Positions 55,037-64,000 of a DNA stretch of 64,000 nt are shown piece by piece (position 1 is the first letter of the stretch; each line of letters begins with the position of its first letter). The DNA lies in NCBI RefSeq assembly GCF_001591645.1, contig NZ_BCVH01000018.1, positions 1-64,000 of the forward strand. The letters are read 5' to 3'. Position numbers and translations under genes: made by a program. The notes under the pieces are model-generated. The model worked only from the letters and a program-made list of their open reading frames with translations, had not been told where the DNA came from and ran no database searches. The DNA comes from Robertmurraya korlensis NBRC 107688 (GTDB taxonomy: Bacteria > Bacillota > Bacilli > Bacillales > Cytobacillaceae).

Positions 55037-56521
55037 ATGTCCAATGAAATTTATCAAGGCATCTCTATTGCTATTTACATGGCTGGAATGCTCTTTATTG
55101 GTTGGTATTCTTACCGTAAAACTAGCAATCTTACAGACTATATGTTAGGTGGAAGATCATTAGGTCCGGCTGTCACCGCACTAAGTGCTGGGGCTGCTGA
55201 TATGAGTGGTTGGCTCTTAATGGGATTGCCTGGGGCCATTTATGTAAACGGTATCGTAGATGGGTGGATTGCCATCGGTCTTACCATTGGTGCCTATTTA
55301 AACTGGGTCCTGGTTGCTCCAAGACTTCGTTCCTATACTCAAGTAGCGAATGACTCCATCACCATACCTGGATACTTAGAAAACCGTTTCAAAGACAAAA
55401 CCATGCTTCTTCGTATTGTTTCAGGTATTGTTATCCTCGTATTCTTTACATTCTATGTTTCTTCCGGAATGGTATCTGGAGGCGTATTCTTCCAAAGTTC
55501 TTTCGGAGTTAGCTACCATACTGGATTATTTATCGTCTCAGCTGTTGTTGTTGCCTATACGTTATTTGGTGGCTTTCTAGCAGTAAGTTACACCGACTTT
55601 ATTCAAGGTCTCATGATGCTACTTGCTCTTATTTTCGTACCAATTATAGGAGTAATGGAAACTGGGGGACCTGCTGAAACGTTTGAGACCGTCAAGCTTG
55701 TGAATCCACAATTTATGGATTTATTAAAAGGGGCTAGCTTGATCGGTGTCGTGTCTGCCATGGCATGGGGATTGGGATATTTTGGACAGCCACATATTAT
55801 CGTACGCTTTATGGCCATTACCACCGTTAAAGAAGTAAAGAGTGCCAGACGTATTGGTATGACGTGGATGATTGTCTCTCTCATTGGTACGATCTTTACC
55901 GCTATGATTGGGATTGCTTATTTTAAGAAAAACCCTGACTTAACTCTATCAAATCCAGAAGCTGTATTTATTGAGCTTGGTCAGTATTTATTCCACCCAA
56001 TTATTGCAGGATTCTTATTAGCTGCTGTTCTTGCAGCCGTTATGAGTACCATTTCATCACAACTGATTGTTACTTCAAGTGCACTAATTGAAGATCTATA
56101 CAAAGTATTATTGAAGAAGAATGCTACTGATAAGCATTACGTGTTATTAGGACGGTTAGCGGTTCTGACAGTAGCCGTTATCGCCCTATTATTAGCACTC
56201 GATCAAGACAATACGATCTTAGCTCTAGTTGCATACGCATGGGCTGGATTTGGGGCATCCTTTGGTCCTGTTATTCTTCTTAGTCTCTTCTGGAAGAAGA
56301 TGACGAATTGGGGAGCGATCTCAGGGATTATCACCGGTGCGATTACCGTCATTCTATGGAAACAAGCGGAAGGTGGAATTTTCGACCTATATGAAATTGT
56401 TCCAGGCTTTATCCTAAATGCAATCGTTGCGATTATTGTTAGTATGGTAACTTTTAAGCAAGATGATCAAATTGAAAAGGAATTTTATGAATCTATCCGT
56501 TTATTGAAAGAGGAAAAATAA
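55037..56521 (+). CDS. putP: Sodium/proline symporter, PutP/OpuE family
   Basis: A 494-residue sodium:solute symporter with 12-13 membrane segments. Hallmarks are DYMLGGRSLGPAVTALSAGA, AADMSGWLLMGLPGAIYVNG, YTLFGGFLAVSYTDFIQG, the sodium-site stretch AAVLAAVMSTISSQLIVTSS and AYAWAGFGASFGPVILLSLF. The start ATG 55037 is fixed by AAAGGGGGAAAG; an upstream in-frame start at 54890 has no site. It imports proline for nutrition or osmoprotection. A paralogue lies at the window end. A strong terminator follows. Confidence 0.94.
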   Translation: MSNEIYQGISIAIYMAGMLFIGWYSYRKTSNLTDYMLGGRSLGPAVTALSAGAADMSGWLLMGLPGAIYVNGIVDGWIAIGLTIGAYLNWVLVAPRLRSYTQVANDSITIPGYLENRFKDKTMLLRIVSGIVILVFFTFYVSSGMVSGGVFFQSSFGVSYHTGLFIVSAVVVAYTLFGGFLAVSYTDFIQGLMMLLALIFVPIIGVMETGGPAETFETVKLVNPQFMDLLKGASLIGVVSAMAWGLGYFGQPHIIVRFMAITTVKEVKSARRIGMTWMIVSLIGTIFTAMIGIAYFKKNPDLTLSNPEAVFIELGQYLFHPIIAGFLLAAVLAAVMSTISSQLIVTSSALIEDLYKVLLKKNATDKHYVLLGRLAVLTVAVIALLLALDQDNTILALVAYAWAGFGASFGPVILLSLFWKKMTNWGAISGIITGAITVILWKQAEGGIFDLYEIVPGFILNAIVAIIVSMVTFKQDDQIEKEFYESIRLLKEEK

Positions 56522-56532
56522 AGTAACAACAG

Positions 56533-56558
56533 CAACTCATTCGACAGCGAATGAGTTG
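56533..56558 (+). terminator. Terminator of putP
   Basis: CAACTCATTCG, loop ACAG, CGAATGAGTTG, then T7. Confidence 0.93.
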
Positions 56559-56637
56559 TTTTTTTGTCGTAAATACTCTTTTCCTGGGAAATACATACTT
56601 ATTTCCAGTTAACTTGTCTATTCTTGTTGTTCATAAA

Positions 56638-56653
56638 AGTGACATAGTTCACA
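56638..56653. promoter_or_regulatory. Imperfect Rex-like box upstream of doxX copy 1
   Basis: AGTGAC-ATAG-TTCACA differs from TGTGAA-N4-TTCACA at two positions. A further half-site, TGTGAA, lies near 56682. Confidence 0.45.
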
Positions 56654-56777
56654 CTTCGGTCAAGAAGCCTTTAACAAACTGTGAACTTACCTGTAGACCT
56701 ATGGTTATTACTATGGCCACAGAGTATATTATGAGTGTAATCATTAATTAAATCCTTTTTGAAAGGCGGAATCATTT

Positions 56778-57287
56778 ATGTTTAATCAATTTCTAAGAGA
56801 AAACAAGATTTCTGCGGCACTTCTTACATTATTACGTGTGTATCTCGGGTATGCTTGGATGACAGCAGGCTGGGGCAAAATAACTGGTGGGTTTGATGCT
56901 GCTGGATTCTTAAAAGGTTCTATTGCTAATCCTGTTGCTGGTCCAGATGGAATTGTTTACGGCTGGTACGTATCATTCCTTGAGGGTGTGGCACTACCGA
57001 ATGTTGATCTATTTAATTTCCTTGTACCTTGGGGCGAGTTTTTAGTAGGATTAGGATTAATTCTTGGATGCTTTACAAGTGCAGCCATGTTCTTTGGTTT
57101 AGTGATGAACTTCTCTTTCATGCTTGCAGGTACGGTATCTAACAATCCTACTGACATTCTAATGGGTGTGATCATTCTTACAGCTGGATTCAATGCAGGT
57201 CGTTATGGCTTAGATTACTGGGTAGTTCCTTTCCTTCGTAAAACGGTTATTAAGAAAGATACAAATATTCTTCAGCAAAAGGCGTAA
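56778..57287 (+). CDS. DoxX-family membrane protein, tandem copy 1
   Basis: A 169-residue four-helix membrane protein of the DoxX/CatD family. Members associate with terminal oxidases, thiosulfate:quinone oxidation or redox stress responses. Family pieces are LLRVYLGYAWMTAGWGKITG, VPWGEFLVGLGLILGCFT, MNFSFMLAGTVS and GRYGLDYWVVPFLRK. AAGGCGG precedes ATG 56778. A second gene 662 bp downstream encodes a product identical at about 160 of 169 positions. No terminator separates them. Confidence 0.9.
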   Translation: MFNQFLRENKISAALLTLLRVYLGYAWMTAGWGKITGGFDAAGFLKGSIANPVAGPDGIVYGWYVSFLEGVALPNVDLFNFLVPWGEFLVGLGLILGCFTSAAMFFGLVMNFSFMLAGTVSNNPTDILMGVIILTAGFNAGRYGLDYWVVPFLRKTVIKKDTNILQQKA

Positions 57288-57344
57288 CGATTTCAGTCAT
57301 GAATGGACATTGTGAACATTTCGTTCAAATGATTTCAACCAATT

Positions 57345-57360
57345 TGTGAACATCTTCACA
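57345..57360. promoter_or_regulatory. Rex-operator-like box upstream of doxX copy 2
   Basis: TGTGAA-CATC-TTCACA is an exact match to the TGTGAA-N4-TTCACA core bound by the NADH/NAD-sensing repressor Rex. It lies 80 bp before the start. Confidence 0.7.
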
Positions 57361-57439
57361 TAAAGATTCTTTAACTCATTACAATATTATATATTATAGG
57401 TGTAATTATTAAATCCATTATTGAAAGGCGGAATCATTT

Positions 57440-57949
57440 ATGTTTAATCAATTTTTAAGAGAAAACAAGATTTCTGCAGCACTTCTTACTTTATTACGTG
57501 TGTATCTCGGTTATGCTTGGATGACAGCTGGTTGGGGCAAAATCACTGGCGGGTTTGACGCTGCTGGATTTTTAAAAGGATCTATCGCTAACCCTGTGGC
57601 TGGTCCAGATGGAATTGTTTATGGATGGTATGTATCTTTCCTTGAAGGTGTTGCACTACCAAACGTAGCTTTATTTAACTTCCTAGTTCCATGGGGTGAG
57701 TTTTTAGTAGGTTTAGGGTTAATCCTTGGTTGCTTCACTACAGCTGCTATGTTCTTCGGTCTAGTGATGAACTTCTCTTTCATGTTAGCTGGTACGGTAT
57801 CTCACAACCCAACAGATATCCTAATGGGTGTCATTATTCTTGCTGCAGGATTTAACGCAGGTCGTTACGGCTTAGATTACTATGTGGTACCATTTCTTCG
57901 CAAAACATTGGAGAAAAAAGGAATCAATATTCTTCAACAAAAAGCATAA
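57440..57949 (+). CDS. DoxX-family membrane protein, tandem copy 2
   Basis: A 169-residue paralogue of the preceding gene, in the same direction. The first 76 residues are identical; the nine differences lie later (for example GLDYY for GLDYW, and the tail KTLEKKGINIL for KTVIKKDTNIL). The 20 bp before each ATG, including AAGGCGG, are also nearly identical, so the duplication included the ribosome binding site. Its own upstream spacer (57288-57439) carries a perfect Rex-type box, so the copies may be separately induced. Confidence 0.9.
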   Translation: MFNQFLRENKISAALLTLLRVYLGYAWMTAGWGKITGGFDAAGFLKGSIANPVAGPDGIVYGWYVSFLEGVALPNVALFNFLVPWGEFLVGLGLILGCFTTAAMFFGLVMNFSFMLAGTVSHNPTDILMGVIILAAGFNAGRYGLDYYVVPFLRKTLEKKGINILQQKA

Positions 57950-57952
57950 ATG

Positions 57953-57990
57953 AAAAGCTCCCTTGCTAGTTAGTTAGCAAGGGAGCTTTT
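57953..57990. terminator. Bidirectional terminator between doxX copy 2 and gatB
   Basis: AAAAGCTCCCTTGCTA, loop, TAGCAAGGGAGCTTTT: a stem of about 16 bp serving both convergent units. Confidence 0.93.
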
Positions 57991-57991
57991 T

Positions 57992-59419
57992 TTATCGCTT
58001 TTGAATCTCTTGTTGTAATAATTTATTTACTAATGGTGGGTTCGCTTGACCCTTTGTTGCCCTCATAATTTGACCAACTAGGAAGCCAATCGCTTTTTCC
58101 TTCCCATTTTTAAAGTCCTCAATGGATTGTGGGTTGGCATCAAGCACTTCAGAAATGACTTTCAGAAGAGCACCTTCATCAGAAATTTGTACAAGACCCT
58201 GGTCCTTAACAATTTTCTCTGCACTTCCACCTTTTTCAACAAGCTCCTTGAACACCTTCTTCGCAATCTTTGAAGAAATCGTTCCATCACTGATCAGCTT
58301 AATCATACCAGCTAGTCCTTCAGGAGTAAGGGCTACATCGTGCAGCTCTTTTTGCTCAGCATTTAAGTATGCTGATAATTCACCCATGATCCAGTTGGAA
58401 GCTTGCTTCGGATCTGCACCTGCCGCAACAGTTGCTTCAAAGAAGTCTGCTGTCTCTTTTACCACAGTTAAGACAGCCGCATCATAAGCCGGTAATCCCC
58501 ACTCTTCTGTGTAACGCTTCTGTCTTGAATCTGGAAGCTCAGGAATTTCCGCACGAATACGAGCCTTCCAGTCTTCATCAATATACAGATCCGTTAAATC
58601 CGGTTCAGGGAAATAGCGATAATCCTCCGACCCTTCTTTCACCCTCATGAGCGAAGTGGAATTCGTCGCTTCATCATAGCGACGTGTTTCCTGTTGAATC
58701 GTTCCGCCAGCTCGAACCACTTCTTCTTGACGTTTTACTTCATATTCGATTCCTTTACGAACAAAGTTAAAAGAATTTAAGTTCTTTAATTCGGTCTTTG
58801 TTCCAAATTCCTCTTGACCAACAGGACGAATGGAAATATTCGCATCACATCGTAGGGAGCCTTCCTCCATCTTACAATCAGATACTCCTGTATATTGAAT
58901 AATTGATTTTAACTTTTCTAGGTAGGCATAAGCTTCATTTGCTGTACGAATATCCGGTTCAGAAACAATCTCAATAAGAGGTGTTCCTTGACGGTTGTAG
59001 TCACATAGAGAATATCCATTTCCATGATTCAGCTTTCCAGCATCCTCTTCTAAATGAATTCTAGTGATGCCGATTTTCTTCTTATATCCATCTACTTCAA
59101 TTTCAATAAAGCCATGTTCACCAATTGGCTGATCAAATTGAGAAATTTGATAGGCCTTCGGGTTGTCTGGATAAAAGTAATTTTTTCGATCAAATTTTGT
59201 ATGAGTGGCTACTTCACAGTTGAGGGCCATACAAGCCTTCATGCCGTAGTCAACAACCTTTTTATTTAGAACTGGTAATACGCCTGGATACCCAAGATCA
59301 ATTACCGTTGTATTTGTATTAGGTTCCGCACCAAAATGATTGGGACTCGCGGAGAATATTTTTGATTCCGTTTTTAACTCTACATGGACTTCAAGTCCAA
59401 TTACCGTTTCAAATTCCAT
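57992..59419 (-). CDS. gatB: Asp-tRNA(Asn)/Glu-tRNA(Gln) amidotransferase subunit B
   Basis: A 475-residue kinase-like subunit of GatCAB, which activates the side-chain carboxylate of mischarged Glu-tRNA(Gln) and Asp-tRNA(Asn) with ATP. Motifs are [55 protein letters not shown] and SLRCDANIS. The C-terminal helical and YqeY-like tail region ([20 protein letters not shown]...) binds tRNA. It is the last gene of gatC-gatA-gatB, 12 bp after gatA. Confidence 0.97.
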   Translation of the reverse strand: MEFETVIGLEVHVELKTESKIFSASPNHFGAEPNTNTTVIDLGYPGVLPVLNKKVVDYGMKACMALNCEVATHTKFDRKNYFYPDNPKAYQISQFDQPIGEHGFIEIEVDGYKKKIGITRIHLEEDAGKLNHGNGYSLCDYNRQGTPLIEIVSEPDIRTANEAYAYLEKLKSIIQYTGVSDCKMEEGSLRCDANISIRPVGQEEFGTKTELKNLNSFNFVRKGIEYEVKRQEEVVRAGGTIQQETRRYDEATNSTSLMRVKEGSEDYRYFPEPDLTDLYIDEDWKARIRAEIPELPDSRQKRYTEEWGLPAYDAAVLTVVKETADFFEATVAAGADPKQASNWIMGELSAYLNAEQKELHDVALTPEGLAGMIKLISDGTISSKIAKKVFKELVEKGGSAEKIVKDQGLVQISDEGALLKVISEVLDANPQSIEDFKNGKEKAIGFLVGQIMRATKGQANPPLVNKLLQQEIQKR

Positions 59420-59431
59420 TGTTATCCCCCC

Positions 59432-60889
59432 TTACAGACCTGGCTTTTGTTTATGGAAGTCTGTCGCCTGCTCAAATGCATGAGCTACACGGTAGACCGT
59501 TGCTTCATCAAAGTGTTTACCAATAATTTGAAGACCCAATGGCAATCCTTGATCAAAGCCACAAGGAACAGAAATTCCAGGTACTCCAGCAAGATTGACT
59601 GGAATCGTTAGAATATCGTTGGCATACATCGTTAGTGGATCGCTTGTCTTTTCTCCAATTTTAAAAGCTGGTGTTGGTGTTGTTGGTCCAACAATTACAT
59701 CGTACTTAGCAAATACATCTTCAAAATCCTTTTTAATCAATGTACGAGCCTTTTGTGCTTTCTTATAATACGCATCATAATAGCCTGAGCTTAAAGCGAA
59801 TGTACCAAGCATAATTCTGCGTTTTACTTCATCTCCAAAGCCTTCCGCTCTTGAGTTTTTATACAGATCCATTAAGTTGTCCGAATTTGGAGATCGATAG
59901 CCATATCTTACTCCGTCAAAGCGTGCTAGATTAGCTGAAGCTTCCGATGAGCTTAAAAGGTAATAGGTAGAAAGTGCGTATTTAGAATGCGGCAGAGAAA
60001 CCTCTTCCCAAGTAGCTCCTAGCTTTTCTAGTGTCGCAAGGGCTTTAAGAACAGATTCACGAACCTCTGGATTCACACCTTCACCAATGTATTCCTTTGG
60101 CACACCAATCTTTAGTCCCTTCACATCACCTGTTAAGGCATTCACATAAGATGGAACTTCAACATTGGCAGAGGTAGAATCCATTGGGTCCACACCAGCG
60201 ATTGCTTGTAACACGAATGCATTGTCTTCTACCGTTCTTGTAATCGGACCAATTTGATCAAGGGAAGAAGCAAAGGCAATTAAGCCAAAACGAGATACTC
60301 GTCCATATGTAGGCTTTAGACCAACGACTCCACAAAAACTAGCTGGCTGACGGATAGAACCGCCTGTATCAGAACCTAAAGAAAAAGGAACCTCACCTGC
60401 TGCTACCGCTGCAGCAGAGCCACCTGAAGATCCACCAGGAACGGTTTCCAAATTCCATGGGTTCTTTGTCTTTGTAAAGCTTGAGTTTTCCGTAGAAGAT
60501 CCCATCGCAAACTCGTCCATATTTAGTTTCCCAATCGTAATGGTTTCCGCTTCTTGTAGCTTTCGTACGACTGTTGCATCATAAATAGGATCGAAATTAT
60601 GTAAAATTTGGCTAGCTGCTGTTGTACGTAAATCCTTTGTTACAATATTGTCTTTAATTCCAATCGGCATTCCGAATAGTAAACCCTTTGCCTCGTCAGT
60701 TCCCAGCTTTTCATTTAATTTTTCAGCTTGGCTTCGAGCGCGTTCTTCATCTAATGTCAAAAATGCAGATACCTGTTCATCTACTGCCTTAATCCTTTTA
60801 TACGATTCTTCTACAAGGTCTGTTACACTGATTTCCTTTTTATGTAGCTGCTCGTGAAGGACAGATATTTTTTGATCAAATAAACTCAT
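59432..60889 (-). CDS. gatA: Glutamyl-tRNA(Gln) amidotransferase subunit A
   Basis: A 485-residue amidase-signature glutaminase that supplies ammonia to GatB. The Ser-cisSer-Lys set is visible: Lys in [15 protein letters not shown], and [20 protein letters not shown] with [17 protein letters not shown] carrying the serines. AGGAGGGTCAGC precedes ATG 60889. It starts 11 bp after gatC. Confidence 0.97.
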   Translation of the reverse strand: MSLFDQKISVLHEQLHKKEISVTDLVEESYKRIKAVDEQVSAFLTLDEERARSQAEKLNEKLGTDEAKGLLFGMPIGIKDNIVTKDLRTTAASQILHNFDPIYDATVVRKLQEAETITIGKLNMDEFAMGSSTENSSFTKTKNPWNLETVPGGSSGGSAAAVAAGEVPFSLGSDTGGSIRQPASFCGVVGLKPTYGRVSRFGLIAFASSLDQIGPITRTVEDNAFVLQAIAGVDPMDSTSANVEVPSYVNALTGDVKGLKIGVPKEYIGEGVNPEVRESVLKALATLEKLGATWEEVSLPHSKYALSTYYLLSSSEASANLARFDGVRYGYRSPNSDNLMDLYKNSRAEGFGDEVKRRIMLGTFALSSGYYDAYYKKAQKARTLIKKDFEDVFAKYDVIVGPTTPTPAFKIGEKTSDPLTMYANDILTIPVNLAGVPGISVPCGFDQGLPLGLQIIGKHFDEATVYRVAHAFEQATDFHKQKPGL

Positions 60890-60900
60890 GCTGACCCTCC

Positions 60901-61191
60901 TTACTCAATAATTGGCGGAACTTTAATTTGTCCGTCCTGATGGTCTGGTGCATTTTTCAATACAAGCTCCTGTGGTAAGCCTTCCTTTGAAACATCTTCT
61001 CTTAATACATTTTTAATATCTAAAACATGGGACGTCGGTTCCACATTTTCTGTATCAAGTTCATTTAACTGCTCTGAGAATGTAATGATTGCATCAAGCT
61101 GTTTTTGAAAGTTCACAGCCTCATCTTCCGTAATCGCAAGTCGTGCCAAATGAGCCACATGCTTTACTTCTTCAATGGATATTCTTGACAT
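60901..61191 (-). CDS. gatC: Glutamyl-tRNA(Gln) amidotransferase subunit C
   Basis: A 96-residue small subunit that wraps GatA and stabilises its contact with Gat[21 protein letters not shown] near the N-terminus and [20 protein letters not shown] are conserved. AGGTGAGAGG precedes ATG 61191. It is the first gene of the gatCAB operon. Confidence 0.96.
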   Translation of the reverse strand: MSRISIEEVKHVAHLARLAITEDEAVNFQKQLDAIITFSEQLNELDTENVEPTSHVLDIKNVLREDVSKEGLPQELVLKNAPDHQDGQIKVPPIIE

Positions 61192-61276
61192 CCTCTCACC
61201 TCCAATATTTTTTTGAACTTTTCACACAATAATACACTGATGATAACAAAGTTTTAGGCTTTGGGCAAAGAGAAAA

Positions 61277-61300
61277 AGCAGTACACATTTGGTGTCTGCT
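61277..61300 (-). terminator. Terminator of yueI
   Basis: AGCAG-ACAC / GTGT-A-CTGCT pairing, followed on the minus strand by TTTTTC, 3 bp after the stop. Confidence 0.7.
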
Positions 61301-61302
61301 AG

Positions 61303-61728
61303 TCAGTTGCCAAATAACTTTCCAAAGAAACCCTTTTTCTTTGGAGGTGGATCTATGGTTACCTTCTTTTCAACATAAATACTTTCCTTATCTATCGCGT
61401 AATCATAGGCTAGAACAAGCCCCAGCTCTGAGTCATATTCTTTGTTCGTGACAATCGTATACTCTAAATCAAACTTATCCGCAATCTTTTTATATTTTGA
61501 TAAATATTCGTAACTCATGTTGCCGTTTAAATACAAATGAGCATTTTTATTTCCCTTTAAAGCCGTTTCCACCTCTGGATAGATTCCTGGTTCCATCAGC
61601 TGCGCCTGCTTTAACGCAATTACCACGCGTTCCCGTAGAGTACCTAAAAACTGACGTCTTTCCTCAGGATTGATTTCTTTTTCCCCGTGAATCCCTTGTT
61701 GAAGATAATCATCTACATCTGGTCGCAA
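61303..61728 (-). CDS. yueI: YueI-family (DUF1694) protein
   Basis: A 141-residue cytosolic protein matching Bacillus YueI: DDYLQQGIHGEKEINPEERR, QFLGTLRERVVIALKQAQLM, LNGNMSYEYLSKYKKIADKF and a basic tail PPPKKKGFFGKLFGN. The start is TTG 61728 with AAAGGAGG ten bases upstream. The function is unknown; the fold is distantly like ribosome-associated L7Ae proteins by family annotation. It is monocistronic. Confidence 0.88.
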   Translation of the reverse strand: MRPDVDDYLQQGIHGEKEINPEERRQFLGTLRERVVIALKQAQLMEPGIYPEVETALKGNKNAHLYLNGNMSYEYLSKYKKIADKFDLEYTIVTNKEYDSELGLVLAYDYAIDKESIYVEKKVTIDPPPKKKGFFGKLFGN

Positions 61729-61818
61729 AACAATGATCCCTCCTTTATACCTTAGTATGAAACCACTCTAAAAAAGTGCATATACAAAGTATAACCCAAA
61801 ATAAAAGACAAAAAAATC

Positions 61819-61844
61819 CCTTCCCTTTTACTTCAAAGAGAAGG
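61819..61844 (-). terminator. Terminator of aceA
   Basis: CCTTCCCTTT and AAAGAGAAGG pair (one G-U), followed by TTTTTTTG on the minus strand. Confidence 0.8.
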
Positions 61845-61891
61845 ACAAAATGGAGGTTACAAATAAAGGTGTAAAACAAGTTTGGAGCTAC

Positions 61892-63175
61892 TTACTTTGT
61901 TGCAGTAAACTGCTCTTCTTCCGTCGAGCCTTTTAAAGCCGTTGTGGAAGAAGTACCACCAGAAATCACCATTGAGACTTGGTCAAAGTATCCTGTACCA
62001 ACTTCTCTTTGGTGTCTTGTAGCCGTATAGCCGTTTTCTTCGCTAGCAAACTCTGCTTGCTGAAGCTCTGAGTACGCCGCCATTCCACGATCCTTATAGC
62101 CACGAGCAAGTTCAAACATACTGTGGTTTAGGGCATGGAAACCAGCTAACGTAACGAACTGGAACTTGTAGCCCATTTTTCCAAGTTCGATTTGGAATTT
62201 CGCAATCGTGTCATCATCCAGCTTCTTTTTCCAGTTAAACGATGGAGAACAATTATAGGCTAAAAGCTTTCCAGGGAATTTCTCATGGATCGCTTCGGCA
62301 AATCGTCGTGCTTCTTCAATATTCGGCTCAGAGGTTTCACACCAAATAAGGTCTGCGTATGGTGCATACGCTAATCCCCTAGCAATCGCTTGGTCAAGCC
62401 CAGCTTTCGTTCGGAAAAATCCTTCTGGAGTTCTTTCTCCTGTAATAAACGGAGCATCAACAGGGTCCACATCACTAGTGATTAGGTCTGCAGCATTGGC
62501 ATCCGTTCTTGCTACTAGTACAGTTGGAACACCCATTACATCTGCAGCAAGACGCGCAGCAATAAGGTTTCGTACAGCCGTTTGTGTTGGAAGAAGTACT
62601 TTTCCACCTAGGTGACCACATTTTTTCTCAGAAGATAGTTGATCTTCAAAGTGAACCCCTGCAGCGCCCGCTTCAATCATGCCTTTCATCAGTTCAAAGC
62701 AATTTAATTGTCCACCAAAGCCAGCCTCAGCATCTGCCACGATTGGCGCAAACCAATCAATCGAGTCGTCCCCTTCCGAGTGAGTAATTTGGTCCGCACG
62801 TTGTAACGCTTGATTAATTCTCTTTACCACACTTGGTACAGAGTTGGCTGGATACAGGCTTTGATCCGGATACATGTGCCCAGAAAGGTTGGCATCTGCT
62901 GCAACCTGCCAGCCGCTTAAGTATATGGCCTTCAAGCCTGCCTTCACCTGTTGCACCGCCTGATTGCCTGTTAACGCCCCAAGTGCGTTTACGAAGTCTT
63001 CTTCATCCACAAGCTTCCACAGTTTTTCTGAACCTCGGCGAGCAAGCGTATGTTCAATATCAATAGAACCCCTTAATTTTATAACCTCTTCTGCAGAATA
63101 CGGTCTTTCAATCCCCTTCCAACGCGCATCCATTTCCCAGCTTTCCTGTAACTCCCTAGCTCTTTCATTCGTCAT
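61892..63175 (-). CDS. aceA: Isocitrate lyase
   Basis: A 427-residue glyoxylate-shunt enzyme splitting isocitrate into glyoxylate and succinate. The catalytic signature KKCGHLGGK, the metal-binding region [17 protein letters not shown], and [20 protein letters not shown] with [13 protein letters not shown] are intact. Together they allow growth on acetate or fatty acids. GAAGGGAGAGG precedes ATG 63175. Malate synthase (aceB), often adjacent, is not in this window. No cre box was clear upstream. Confidence 0.96.
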   Translation of the reverse strand: MTNERARELQESWEMDARWKGIERPYSAEEVIKLRGSIDIEHTLARRGSEKLWKLVDEEDFVNALGALTGNQAVQQVKAGLKAIYLSGWQVAADANLSGHMYPDQSLYPANSVPSVVKRINQALQRADQITHSEGDDSIDWFAPIVADAEAGFGGQLNCFELMKGMIEAGAAGVHFEDQLSSEKKCGHLGGKVLLPTQTAVRNLIAARLAADVMGVPTVLVARTDANAADLITSDVDPVDAPFITGERTPEGFFRTKAGLDQAIARGLAYAPYADLIWCETSEPNIEEARRFAEAIHEKFPGKLLAYNCSPSFNWKKKLDDDTIAKFQIELGKMGYKFQFVTLAGFHALNHSMFELARGYKDRGMAAYSELQQAEFASEENGYTATRHQREVGTGYFDQVSMVISGGTSSTTALKGSTEEEQFTATK

Positions 63176-63299
63176 GTTAAAAACCTCTCCCTTCGATTAA
63201 TGTCCCCTTTGTTATAATACAGTTGTGTTTACATGTTGTATTATATAACAGAGTTTTGGAGATAGGAACCACTTTTTCTAAAATTTTCTGATTATTTTT

Positions 63300-63375
63300 T
63301 CGACAAAAAAACCTAAAGCGGAAGCGGCTTGCTAGGGACTCCCATTCGTCCTCCAGAAAATCACCAACGGGCAAT
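63300..63375 (-). repeat. Possible degenerate Bacillaceae intergenic repeat
   Basis: AAAGCGGAAGCGGCTTGC resembles the AGCGGAAGCGCCTTG start of a long dispersed repeat common in Bacillus genomes. It rests on memory and one block only. The remainder of 63176-63419 has no gene. Confidence 0.3.
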
Positions 63376-63419
63376 TATGGCTCTAGTAAACTTACAGTCA
63401 ATTAAACTACAACACAAAA

Positions 63420-63446
63420 AAACCACCCGCAAACCTGCGAGTGGTT
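63420..63446 (-). terminator. Terminator of the second putP
   Basis: AACCACcCGC / GCGaGTGGTT stem, with a T-run beyond on the minus strand. Confidence 0.82.
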
Positions 63447-63460
63447 AATACTTTAATTAA

Positions 63461-64000
63461 TTATCTACTTTCAACGTCGTTCTCAACTGCTTCAACAAAT
63501 TCTTCTTTAATGATTTTTCTCGGTTCGTTTCCTGTTAAGCTGAACACGATGATGGCAATGGTTGCTAAGATAAATCCAGGCACGATTTCATATAACTCGA
63601 AAGGAATAATTCCTGCTGCCGTTAACTGCTTCCATACAACAACAGTAACAGCACCTGTAATCATACCTGCTAGAGCACCATTTCGGTTCATACGATTCCA
63701 ATATAGAGAAAGGATAATAACTGGACCAAATGCGGCACCAAATCCTCCCCATGCATAACTAACAAGATCTAAGATGGACGCTCCACCATTTGCAGGATTG
63801 CCTGTGTAAGCAAGTGCGATAGCAACTAAGGCGATGACAACCACACCTAGTCTACCAACCCACACCAATTCTGCATCACTAGCATTCTTTCGGAACAGCG
63901 CTTTGTAAAAGTCTTCGGCTAACGCACTTGAAGAAACCAATAGCTGTGAATCGATGGTACTCATAATTGCCGAAAGAATGGCAGCAAGCAGAATCCCTGA
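63461..64000 (-). CDS. Sodium/proline symporter, PutP family, C-terminal part (cut by window end)
   Basis: The reading frame runs to the end of the window without a start. The visible 179 residues hold SGILLAAILSAIMSTIDSQL (sodium site), AYAWGGFGAAFGPVIILSLY as SYAWGGFGAAFGP..., and ELYEIVPGFILATIAIIVFS, with a basic/acidic tail. It is a paralogue of the symporter at 55037: the same segments align with many substitutions. The N-terminal two-thirds lie beyond 64000. The ATG at 63964 is internal, not the start. Confidence 0.92.
   Translation of the reverse strand, partial: SGILLAAILSAIMSTIDSQLLVSSSALAEDFYKALFRKNASDAELVWVGRLGVVVIALVAIALAYTGNPANGGASILDLVSYAWGGFGAAFGPVIILSLYWNRMNRNGALAGMITGAVTVVVWKQLTAAGIIPFELYEIVPGFILATIAIIVFSLTGNEPRKIIKEEFVEAVENDVESR

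Noticed and set aside
63176-63240. cre box before aceA
   Set aside because: No sequence within two mismatches of the consensus was found in the leader.

Overview
The window looks like a chromosomal segment of an aerobic, low-GC, endospore-forming Bacillaceae (Bacillus in the broad sense). The evidence is AT-rich spacers, strong AGGAGG-type ribosome binding sites with many TTG and GTG starts, CcpA-type cre boxes, and Bacillus-typical genes: the ypmRS pair, yueI, gatCAB, yerQ-type dagK, rlmCD, a CwlO-type endopeptidase and a Spo0E-like protein. The species cannot be fixed from the sequence alone. No rRNA, tRNA, CRISPR array or complete insertion sequence was seen.

Region 1-9.3 kb is accessory and partly decaying. 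It holds a stand-alone tyrosine recombinase, a LysR / prolyl-tRNA-editing-like protein / EamA exporter group, two small CBO0543-like membrane proteins and a MarR-rhodanese operon behind a palindromic operator. It also holds four broken genes: a frameshifted hypothetical, a zinc-ribbon protein with an internal TAA, a frameshifted DUF5316-like membrane protein and a shattered short-chain dehydrogenase. A degenerate short repeat recurs in the spacers. Region 9.3-10.9 kb is the ypmR-ypmS pair.

Region 11-23 kb is a galactoside-utilisation locus read on the minus strand: a YesN/YesM-type two-component system, then two cre boxes, an ABC sugar-binding lipoprotein, two permeases, a GH2 beta-galactosidase and a GH36 alpha-galactosidase. 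No ATPase gene is present, so a shared MsmX-type ATPase is expected. Next comes a large membrane protein fusing an ECF-like sigma factor, a zinc-finger anti-sigma segment and a DUF4179-type extracellular part.

Region 25.6-30.7 kb is a nucleoside salvage operon (nupC, pdp, xapX, cdd, deoC) with a GntR/UTRA regulator upstream and repeated operator-like boxes at the nupC promoter. Region 30.9-32.9 kb carries a zinc-ribbon protein, a winged-helix protein of unknown role and a Spo0E-MEDS fusion. Region 33-42 kb looks like a pectin or rhamnogalacturonan oligomer locus: a second YesM/YesN system, an orphan ABC-type binding protein, a GH105 unsaturated-uronyl hydrolase and a complete TRAP transporter.

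Region 42.4-46.5 kb has a CwlO-like endopeptidase, an MpaB-family oxygenase and decayed LURP-one and LysR genes. Region 46.5-51.2 kb is a citrate locus (CitS/CitT-like two-component system, CitM transporter, FAH-family enzyme). Region 51.3-64 kb is mostly core: rlmCD, dagK, plsY, a PutP symporter, two tandem DoxX genes with Rex-like operator sites, gatCAB, yueI, isocitrate lyase and a second PutP cut by the window edge. A 192-bp MITE-like element lies between rlmCD and dagK.
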